Source: Akkermansia muciniphila (GTDB taxonomy: Bacteria; Verrucomicrobiota; Verrucomicrobiia; Verrucomicrobiales; DEV007). From it: a stretch of 62,742 nucleotides of DNA. The stretch spans positions 1 through 62,742 of the forward strand of contig CAMCXS010000029.1 in the NCBI GenBank assembly GCA_945883495.1, in the 5' to 3' direction. The notes below the pieces were generated by a model. The model was not told where the DNA came from. It worked only from the letters and a program-made list of their open reading frames with translations, and ran no database searches. This document shows positions 35,898 through 43,500 of the stretch, piece after piece. The translations under genes were made by a program, and so were the position numbers. Numbering within the stretch: the stretch's first letter is position 1; every line of letters begins with the position of its first letter.

Positions 35898-37094
35898 TCA
35901 GATTCGTCCTTCCTCGACGATTTCGAGGTTCGTCACTTTCCAGGTTCCATCGACCGGTTTCACCGTGATCCAGGCGTGGTACTTGTTCAGCCGGGTGTGG
36001 CTGTGTCCCCAGTGCACGACGTTGCCGACGGCGACCCATTCGGTGTCGCAGCGGAACCCTTCTTCCCCATCGAGCGGCTCGGGATGGGTTTGGCGCAGGT
36101 CGAGATGGGTAACTTTCACGCGCGGACCGTCCCCGTCCTCGAATTGCAAGCCGCGCAAGACGTCGATGTAAACGCGCTCCAAAAGAGGACCATTTACGGA
36201 AGCGTCGAGCACGTCGTAAACCTTCGACTCGTCCCGGTGATCGAACGCGTGGTAAATGTTGATGAGTAGCGCGTTGACGATCTCCGTGGCCTGGTCTTCG
36301 CGGACGACGGGAACGTCCGCCCCCGGTTCCCGAATTGAAAAACCGCCCCAGCCCCAGGCAACCAGCGAAGCCACCAGGAGAACGCCCGCGAGGCTACCGG
36401 CGACGACTTGCCCACCGCCTTTGGCGAAGCGGCCCGCGAAACCGGAAATCAATGCCAGCCCGAGCAAAATCAAACTCCAAACCGGGATGAGAAGGCGAGG
36501 CGCCAGGGCGATATCAACCGGCACGGGCACCGGCACGAGACCTGGTGTTTTGTCCCGCGGCACGAGCCAGGAATGCTCGCGGGCGTCCTTGGTGAACACA
36601 TAGGAGCCGCGCCCCTCCTTGGCCACAAAGTGCGCCGGGATGATCAAATCGGGGTGCGGGAAAAAGTTCCACTTGAGCGTCAGTTCGGCGGGATAGCCCT
36701 CGCGCGGCGTAGTGAACACGGCCGCGATCATCGCCTCCCCCACCGGGATGCTGGGGCGAGTGTCTTTGACCACGCCGAGGTCTGGACTGACTTGAACGAA
36801 GCGAATCAGGGAGAAATCGAACTCCGCCTGGCGGCCATCAATGACCAAGGGACAAGCTTCGACAAGCTGGACCGTCATCTCCTTGAGCAGTTTTTCTTGA
36901 GCGGCGGTATCGAGCGATTCGGTGGCCCGAGCCTGCCAGTCGGGAAACACGGTGAGGCGGAACGCGAACTCTTTGCGAATCTCGAACGGCTCCACGTAGA
37001 CATAGCCCTGGAGCGCCTCAATTGGAAGTTGGGCCGAAGCCAACCCGCAACTGAAGAGAAGGAAGCAAAGAAAAGCGACGAAGCCTGGCTTCAT
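35898..37094 (-). CDS. Membrane protein of unknown function heading the exporter operon
   Basis: I chose the ATG at 37094 because it gives a signal peptide (FVAFLCFLLFSCGLASA); the frame up to 37952 is antisense shadow. The 398-residue product has a beta-rich extracytoplasmic part (about residues 25-205: LQGYVYVEPFEIRKEFAFRLTVFPDW, FPHPDLIIPAHFVAKEG). Two membrane helices follow (about 215-265: LLIPVWSLILLGLALISGFAG; VVAGSLAGVLLVASLVAWGWGG). A C-terminal NTF2-like domain ends it (FRCDTEWVAVGNVVHWGHSH, YHAWITVKPVDGTWKVTNLEIVEEGRI). I do not recognise the family. It lies 9 bp before the ABC genes and may be a substrate-handling or sensing part of the exporter. Confidence 0.75.
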   Translation of the reverse strand: MKPGFVAFLCFLLFSCGLASAQLPIEALQGYVYVEPFEIRKEFAFRLTVFPDWQARATESLDTAAQEKLLKEMTVQLVEACPLVIDGRQAEFDFSLIRFVQVSPDLGVVKDTRPSIPVGEAMIAAVFTTPREGYPAELTLKWNFFPHPDLIIPAHFVAKEGRGSYVFTKDAREHSWLVPRDKTPGLVPVPVPVDIALAPRLLIPVWSLILLGLALISGFAGRFAKGGGQVVAGSLAGVLLVASLVAWGWGGFSIREPGADVPVVREDQATEIVNALLINIYHAFDHRDESKVYDVLDASVNGPLLERVYIDVLRGLQFEDGDGPRVKVTHLDLRQTHPEPLDGEEGFRCDTEWVAVGNVVHWGHSHTRLNKYHAWITVKPVDGTWKVTNLEIVEEGRI

Positions 37095-37235
37095 GGCGAC
37101 ATCTTGGCTCGGAGAGGCGTGGAGGTCTACCGTTTTTCGGGGTTGGGCGGGGCGGCGAACATCTTGCAAGAGCGAAAATCTCACTCCTCCGAAGTTTTCC
37201 ATTGCCGCCCGGCCGGTTCTGTTCATGTTAGTGCC

Positions 37236-38213
37236 ATGGCCACCGAAGGAATCGTCACGGGAAGCAAGCAAAAGCGCCACACCCGCTTCGTCGATATGTG
37301 GATCGCCGCCGGGTTGAATCCGACGAACATCGAGATTCTCACCAAGCTGAAGTCCGCCGAAGACCGCCAGTTCTCGCAAAACATGGCGGTGACCGGCAAG
37401 GGCTTCGACGAGGATCGCCAAGAGCACAAACGGGAGGAAAGCCACCTCTTCGGCATCCGCACCGACGTGTGGAGGCCCTCCAAAGAAGTTCGCGAGCGCA
37501 CCCTGGCCCGCCTCGAGAAGCAGCAAGCCAAGGAACGCCGCGCCGCCGCCAAATCGAAGCCCGCCGCTCGCAACGCCTCGGAGGGCGAACTCGACCAAAT
37601 GGTCATCGAAAGCGACAACTCGCCGATCACCGCTGATGACATCGACAAGTCCCGCCTTGTCATCAAGATGTTCCGCAACACCTCTTCTCGGATTCGTTGG
37701 CAAGGCACGATCGAGGAACTCTCGGTCCGTGAAATCCAAAACTCGATCGGATCCCGCCGCGCCCTGGCGTCGTTCGCGGTCATTTTGGCGGACTACGAAC
37801 ACCTCGTCGTGATCCAGCAGAACCGGCGGCTCTTCCGCATCCCGCCGTCCTACTCGTTTTCTTATTACCAACCCAAGACGGACCGGATGTGGTATGTCGA
37901 TATCGACTGCCACTGGGTCTCGATCGGCGTCGATTACACAATTCGCGCTCAAGGGCGCAAGATCGGGAGCATCGACGGCAAGCTGCTCGCGCTCGGGGCG
38001 GATTCACGGATTCACGTCCAGGAGCCTGGATTGGCGGAAGACGAGCAATTTATGGACCTGCTCAGCCTCTTTGCCGCCACGATCGGCTTCCACAAGCAGA
38101 TCCGCGACAACATCCGCCGCCGCGTCCGCAACGTGAAGCGCGGACGGTCGGTCCACTTCGTTGAGGATGAGGAGATGTGGCTTCTTAAGAACCCGCGCCG
38201 CATCGCCCGCTGA
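37236..38213 (+). CDS. Protein with LURP-one/tubby-like domain
   Basis: The ATG at 37236 is the first reasonable start; the open frame before it is antisense to the neighbouring gene. The 325-residue protein lacks a signal peptide. Its first 150 residues are polar and charged, with a Lys/Arg-rich helix (RERTLARLEKQQAKERRAAAKSKPAA). The second half (about 150-315) contains SRLVIKMFRNTSSRIRW, WYVDIDCHWVSIGVDYTIRA, then IGSIDGKLLALGADSRIHV and a closing hydrophobic helix FMDLLSLFAATIGFHKQIRD. This succession resembles LURP-one-related (tubby C-terminal-like) barrels, which end in a buried helix. That assignment is inference. It stands alone, divergent from the exporter operon. Confidence 0.7.
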   Translation: MATEGIVTGSKQKRHTRFVDMWIAAGLNPTNIEILTKLKSAEDRQFSQNMAVTGKGFDEDRQEHKREESHLFGIRTDVWRPSKEVRERTLARLEKQQAKERRAAAKSKPAARNASEGELDQMVIESDNSPITADDIDKSRLVIKMFRNTSSRIRWQGTIEELSVREIQNSIGSRRALASFAVILADYEHLVVIQQNRRLFRIPPSYSFSYYQPKTDRMWYVDIDCHWVSIGVDYTIRAQGRKIGSIDGKLLALGADSRIHVQEPGLAEDEQFMDLLSLFAATIGFHKQIRDNIRRRVRNVKRGRSVHFVEDEEMWLLKNPRRIAR

Positions 38214-38231
38214 GCAACGGGTTCGGCTCCT

Positions 38232-38495
38232 TCACGGATTCGTTCGGATCGCCAACGCGGACGCAGGAACCTCGGTTTCCACCTGGGCAGATCCTCCTCC
38301 AGGACCAGCCCCGGGAACGGTGCGCCGCTCTGTTCGGGGATTCGTAAATTGGGACTCAATCACGGCCCAGACCGCCACTGCGATCAGCAAGCTCACGAGC
38401 TTCGCTTTCCAGTCTCGCACGATCGCTCCCCAAATTCCGTTGCTCTTCTTCGGACGCTTCGTCCGTTCCTCCGGCCGGCGGTGAGAAGTAGTCAT
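38232..38495 (-). CDS. Short YbbR-like membrane protein overlapping cdaA
   Basis: The ATG at 38495 lies 140 bp inside the 3' end of cdaA in another frame. The 87-residue product has a basic N-terminus (RRPEERTKRPKKSNG) and one membrane helix of the type that opens YbbR/CdaR proteins (DWKAKLVSLLIAVAVWAVIESQF). A short Gly/Arg-rich tail follows instead of the usual YbbR repeats. CdaR is the partner and regulator of CdaA in Firmicutes and is encoded just after it, the same position as here. The overlap is unusually long, so a later start (GTG near 38420) or a truncated gene is possible. Confidence 0.55.
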   Translation of the reverse strand: MTTSHRRPEERTKRPKKSNGIWGAIVRDWKAKLVSLLIAVAVWAVIESQFTNPRTERRTVPGAGPGGGSAQVETEVPASALAIRTNP

Positions 38496-39249
38496 AAAGT
38501 CGCTTCCGAAACTGATTCTCTTCCAAATTCTGGTGCAATTCCCCGTCGATCGCCAGCGAGAGTTGCCCGGTTTCTTCCGATACCACAATGGCGATCGCGT
38601 CGGACTCCTCGGTGATCCCGATGGCGGCGCGGTGCCGCAGGCCGATACTCCGGTCCGTGAGTTCCCGTTGCGATACCGGGAACACGCACCCCGCCCCAAG
38701 GATGCGCTCATCGGACATCCGGAAGACAACTCCGCCATCGTGCAGAGCCGCTTTGGGTTGGAAAATGGCGAGCATGATTTCCGGAGACAGCCGGCAATCC
38801 AGCTCCACCCCGGTGTCGAGATACTGTTCCAGGCTGATGCTGCGCTCAATGGCGATCAAAGCGCCAAAACGCCGTTTGGAAAGGATGATCGCGATCTCGA
38901 TCAGGCTCTCCGCCGTGGCCTCGGGAGGGCCGGTAAAGGCGGAAAACCATGGATGACTCCCCAACTGCGCCAGGCCGCGCCGCAATTCAGGCTGGAAAAT
39001 CACCACCAAGCCGAGGGCCAAGAATACGGAGATGCTCCGCAACATCCACTCGATCACGTCTAGCTCCAAGGCGATCGAGAGCAGCGTCAATCCGATCAGC
39101 GAAAAGGCCAGGCCTGTCAGAATACGCGCCGCACGAGTCGCCCGAAAGTAAACATAGGCGTGGTAAATGACGACGGCCAGCACCACGATCTCAACGCCAT
39201 CTCGCCAGTCGATCTGGAACTGGAACAAAAATTTTTGCAGAGGATTCAT
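38356..39249 (-). CDS. cdaA: Diadenylate cyclase CdaA (c-di-AMP synthase)
   Basis: The enzyme makes cyclic di-AMP from two ATP. The start at 39249 gives three N-terminal membrane helices (GVEIVVLAVVIYHAYVYF; ILTGLAFSLIGLTLLSIAL; MLRSISVFLALGLVVIFQPELRRGLAQLG), as in CdaA. The DAC domain follows (about residues 110-270). The catalytic DGA motif reads LHDGGVVFR here, with Gly for Ala, and the second motif is the canonical GLRHRAAIGITEESDA. The usual tail of about 20 residues is replaced by an acidic/basic extension that overlaps the YbbR-like gene. It lies 25 bp after folP, a gene order seen in several phyla. c-di-AMP usually governs potassium and osmolyte balance. Confidence 0.95.
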   Translation of the reverse strand: MNPLQKFLFQFQIDWRDGVEIVVLAVVIYHAYVYFRATRAARILTGLAFSLIGLTLLSIALELDVIEWMLRSISVFLALGLVVIFQPELRRGLAQLGSHPWFSAFTGPPEATAESLIEIAIILSKRRFGALIAIERSISLEQYLDTGVELDCRLSPEIMLAIFQPKAALHDGGVVFRMSDERILGAGCVFPVSQRELTDRSIGLRHRAAIGITEESDAIAIVVSEETGQLSLAIDGELHQNLEENQFRKRLYDYFSPPAGGTDEASEEEQRNLGSDRARLESEARELADRSGGLGRD

Positions 39250-39274
39250 GCGGTGCGCAACGGACCAAATCGTG

Positions 39275-40177
39275 TCACTGATTCGCTGAGGCGCAATGGA
39301 ATTCCCCCGTGGGCAACATGGCTTCGGCCAAGCGCAGGGCAAGCAAACTGGCTCTGACGTCGTGAACCCGGTGCAACAGAACGCCATGCGTCCGTGCCAA
39401 GCCAGTGCATGCAGCCGTGAGTCCCTCCAGATCGGCTCGCTCGGCCCCCAAGAGGCGGTGAAACAAAGATTTCCGGGACACGCCGAGCATTAACGGCCGC
39501 CCAGCCACCCGCAGCTCTCCGATGTGCCGCAAGAGTGTCAAATTGTGCTCGAGATTCTTGCCGAAACCGATCCCTGGATCCAGCACGATCTGCTCCGCCT
39601 TGATCCCCGAACGCAACGCAAACGCACACTGTTCCTCCAGAAAGGAGCGCACCTCACGCACCACATCCCAATAGCTCGGTGCCTCCTGCATGGTCGCGGG
39701 CGTCCCGCGCATGTGCATAATCACAACGCCCGACCCCGCCTGCGCCACCACCTCGGCCATGAGAGGATCTCCGGTCAGTCCAGTGACGTCGTTGATGATA
39801 TCGGCTCCAGCCGCGATCGCCTCTCTGGCCACCTCGGCCTTCGAGGTATCCACGGAGAGCACCAAGTCCGGCGCCGCCGCCCGCAGCCCTTCAATCACCG
39901 GAATCACGCGGGCCAATTCAACGGGCGCCTGCACCGGCTGCGCTCCAGGCCGGGTGGATTCGCCACCCACATCCAAAATCGCGGCACCAGCCCTCCACAG
40001 CGCCAAGCCATGCGTGATGGCCCCCGCCGCATCGGCATGACAGCCGCCGTCGGAGAACGAATCGGGAGTGACGTTGAGAATGCCGACAATCTTTCCGCCA
40101 TCCGAGAACTCGACCCGGCGGTGGCCGCACTTCCACACATCCCTAACGTTTTTCAATTCTTCACCAAAGTTGTTCAC
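39275..40177 (-). CDS. folP: Dihydropteroate synthase FolP
   Basis: FolP condenses p-aminobenzoate with dihydropterin pyrophosphate in folate synthesis. The 300-residue TIM barrel shows the pterin-site strings IVGILNVTPDSFSDGG (about residues 30-45), AAILDVGGESTRPGA (about 65-80), LVLSVDTSKAEVA, ADIINDVTGL, GVVIMHMRGTPATMQ and VLDPGIGFGKNLEHNLTLL. The C-terminus keeps VHDV (RVHDVRAS). The start is a GTG with an excellent ribosome-binding site (see 40178-40195). It heads a folP-cdaA-ybbR-like operon. Confidence 0.96.
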   Translation of the reverse strand: MNNFGEELKNVRDVWKCGHRRVEFSDGGKIVGILNVTPDSFSDGGCHADAAGAITHGLALWRAGAAILDVGGESTRPGAQPVQAPVELARVIPVIEGLRAAAPDLVLSVDTSKAEVAREAIAAGADIINDVTGLTGDPLMAEVVAQAGSGVVIMHMRGTPATMQEAPSYWDVVREVRSFLEEQCAFALRSGIKAEQIVLDPGIGFGKNLEHNLTLLRHIGELRVAGRPLMLGVSRKSLFHRLLGAERADLEGLTAACTGLARTHGVLLHRVHDVRASLLALRLAEAMLPTGEFHCASANQ

Positions 40178-40548
40178 ATCCCCTCCTCGATAATTCCCGG
40201 TGAATCGAGTGACGAAAGTGTCACCGGCCCTCGACTCCCAAGCTTCGGCCCCGGGACCGGGCGGGACAAATGGAAAGCATCGCTGCGTGATTTTCCCCGC
40301 CTCTTGCAGGAGAGAATGATTGCCGGTGCACGGAACGCGGACTCCGGGAGGCTTGTTGAATTGCCATGTGTCGGATTTGTCACCGGAGCATTTCCGGAAG
40401 CGGCATCCGCGATGAAGGGTGATTTACGTAAGCTGCGCTCTTTTTCTCAACTTATTCACATGCCAACAACGAAAAAGGGGCCCTCTTCCGAGAGCCCCTT
40501 TTGGAGCAGAATTCGCACCAAGTCGCCGCTGGCGCGGCATGAGTCCCT
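40178..40548. other. Intergenic region between folP and the giant pilin-leader protein gene
   Basis: This 371-bp stretch contains no convincing gene. Its folP-proximal end holds the folP ribosome-binding site (minus strand, gaggagggg near 40182-40190) and its distal part the terminator at 40472-40502. A 69-codon frame at 40174-40383 (minus) overlaps the folP start but has no family look. A folP promoter is expected here, but I cannot point to a clear one. Confidence 0.5.
40472..40502 (-). terminator. Intrinsic terminator of the 1655-residue protein gene
   Basis: On the minus strand the stem aaaaggggct ... gccccttttt, with an inner ctc/gag extension and a 4-nt loop, is followed by a T run. 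It lies about 50 bp after the stop codon at 40549. The A/T flanks on both sides mean it may stop transcription from either direction. Confidence 0.8.
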
Positions 40549-43500
40549 TTAGGGAGCGAAGCGTTTCTCGCTGACCACGCGGAATCGGTAGAACTTGTCG
40601 AGGGTGTCGACCTCCGCCTGGCTATTACCCAGCTGCAAATCGCCTTTGGATGCCTCGGATGCGTAGTCCGGAATGCGGACATCATTGGGGTCGATGTACC
40701 GCTCAATGATGCTCGATCCGCGATACTCACCCACCATCTTATCCGAGGCGGCATTGAAGACGCCGTATTCGGAATCGGTGCGCCGCTGACCTGGACTGCT
40801 AGGCGACAACGGAGATTGCCGAATAATCTGGGCGCGGTAGTGAACGTTGTAAGTATTCGACTTCGTGGTAAGCCGGGCCACTAGGTTGGTGTAGGGCCGC
40901 TCCCGGGCGTTGTCCCCGACGAGTCCAAAGCTTTTCTGACCCGCGATTGTATTTGCCTCCGGGTTGTACCACTGGGAAACCTGCTCCAGGGTGATGTTGC
41001 TGACTCCGTAGGGGTTGCCGGCGACTGGTTTGCCTGGAACCAGCCACTGTTCACAGATCTGCGAAGCGGTCCGGAAGACCTGAGGGGCAGTGCTTCCACC
41101 TGGGCTGCCGAACAGATCGTCGAACTGACGCAGCGTCTCGTTGAGCGAGATCCAAGAGCGTAGGCTGACGTTGCGGAGCGAGCCACCAGAATGCGTGGTC
41201 TTGGTATAGCCGGAGCCCCAGCCCTCCCCGTCCTTGTAGGCGTTCGCCCCGTTGAGCAGACGGTTCGGCACCGTAAGCAACTCCTCAGATGAAAAGACCC
41301 CAAGTAAGCTGCTCTTTCGCTTGATGTAATCGAACGGCTGGATGGCATAATTCATGTTAATTTTGCCCGCCGTAGCCAGAGGCTCGCTAATGGAGTAGGG
41401 CTCCACAACGGGCATCCAGAAGAAGTCCAGCAGATAGTGGTCTCTCGGATGCTCCCAGCCTGGGTGAACCCGTCCAGTGAGCGGGCTCTTGCCCTGCGCA
41501 CTTTGCTCATTACTCCCGCCAATCCGGCGGAACAGCAAGGTTTGCCACGGCTCTCCCACCGGAGTACCGCCCTTGCTGTAGACACCCGTCGGCAGGGACC
41601 CGAACATACCTGGGCCAGGCATAATCCGGTTCGGAGACCACAGCCCAGGTCCCGCTGGCTCTTGCACCCAAGAATCCGTGAAGTAGGGGATGAACGCCCG
41701 AGCGGGGCTATTCGAGATCCATGGCTTCGGCACATAATCGTTGTAAGCCACGCCCATCGCATTGCCCTCATCGGGTTTATTGATCAGTGGGCCGTCCAGT
41801 TCACCGGCTACGCCATTGTCCCAATCCCCCCACTGATTCATGTTCTGCTCGAAGTTCTCAGGCAAAAGGGGGCGGCGCGTGGCCGGAACATTCGCCACCG
41901 TTGGGTTAACCAGTGCTTTGGTTTGCAGCGGCGGATTGGGCTCATTCAAGCCGGGGGTATTCGGGGGCAGTCCTTCCCTGCCGTATCCGGAATTACTGGC
42001 CTCAATCGAGAAGTTCGAGGCTACGAGCCGGTTGGGATTCCCATACTGCTGGTGAGGTTGATAGATACTACTCGGAACGTCGACGAGAGGTGCCACGATC
42101 CGGTCGTCGCCGTGAGGAATGACATAACTTCTCACCACATCTACGGGCCGGACAACCCCGTGCCCAGAAAAGGCGACGTTTGGAGTCTCGTCTACGGGCG
42201 AGGTGGGGACGCTATACCCCTGCGCCCCTGTGGACAACTGCAACCGCCCCCTAAACAGGCCGTTATTCCGCCCCTGACCCGGCACCGGTGGAGGAAACAC
42301 TTTGAAGGCACCATCACGGTTCCAGCACCAGTGCTCCCGTGGACGAACTTCAGTGCCCGGGGACACCCTCCACATGCCCGCTGACGGTCCTTCCACCCGG
42401 TGACCATAGGCAGCGCCCGCAAGAATCGGCAGAGGCACCTCAGTCGTCGCGAATGTAATATCCACTTTCTGCGAATAATCGCCTGCCCCATCATTCTCAA
42501 TGGCCTCTCTACCCGCCGTTTGATCCCCAAGGTCCGTGCGCGAACCGCCATCTGGAAACAAGCGAATGATGACACGCCCGCCCCCCAAGGTCATGGTCTT
42601 CGGCAGCATCATCCCGTTTTCCCCCGGCACGCCAGGGATCGTCATGGTATTGCTCACCCAGGGGTAAACATAACTCTCTTGTCCCTCGGACGGATCCGCG
42701 TCGAGCTGGTTGGTTGAAGGCTTTTCGACGTCTTTGTTGAAGGTCTGGGTATCCACATTACTTGCTGCGAAATTAGCCGCGTTCAAGGCAGCGGGCGTGG
42801 AGCGCACCAGGATGCTGTAAGCCAGTTGATCCGCTCTCGGATTGCCTTTCACCCTGCCATGCCCGAGCATCAACATCCGCGGCTCCAGGATCCCGCCGCT
42901 GTCCCGCCCGTGCCACACCCGCCGGAAACCAGCGTGCGGGGTCTTTAGGTTGGCTGGAGCATTCGGGAAACCGAGAAATTGTCCTTGCAGCTGGAAGTCC
43001 TGAGGGACTTCCATTTCGAAACGGAAGTCTGGGTTGATCATTGTCCAGCCTTTGCTTGGGCAAAAGAGCGAGACCAACAGAATGGCCTGAACCTGCGTCT
43101 CCCGGTTCTTTAAAGGAGTATCCTCGGCGAGAGTTCGGTTCCAGTTCGCTTGATTGACTACGTAGTTGTAGAATGCGGCGCCCGTCATCTCCGGCCTGGA
43201 GGGGAACATCACCGTGCTGTTGTCGTTGAGATCCCCCACTTCAATGGGCCGCTGCTGGCCATTATTGGGATCCCTGACGTTCCACTGCCCCAAATTATAG
43301 GTGTTGAAGACATGCTGCCTACTGGTTTGGCTGAGCGGAGGCACGTTGCTGTAATCATACTCTGGGTCCACCTCACCACCTTGCGGAGGCGGACCAATGA
43401 CTTTACCTTGACTGGACCAGGTTTCGACTGGTCCTCCCCTGACCATCCCCACCCCTCTCCGCGACTCTCCGAGAGGCCAGCCGTTGTCCTGTGCACAAGC

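Noticed and set aside
37095-37952. N-terminal extension of the exporter-operon membrane protein
   Set aside because: It runs antisense through the LURP-one-like gene and precedes a clear signal peptide at 37094.
40174-40383. 69-codon minus-strand frame upstream of folP
   Set aside because: It ends across the folP ribosome-binding site and start; composition is unremarkable and there is no own ribosome-binding site.
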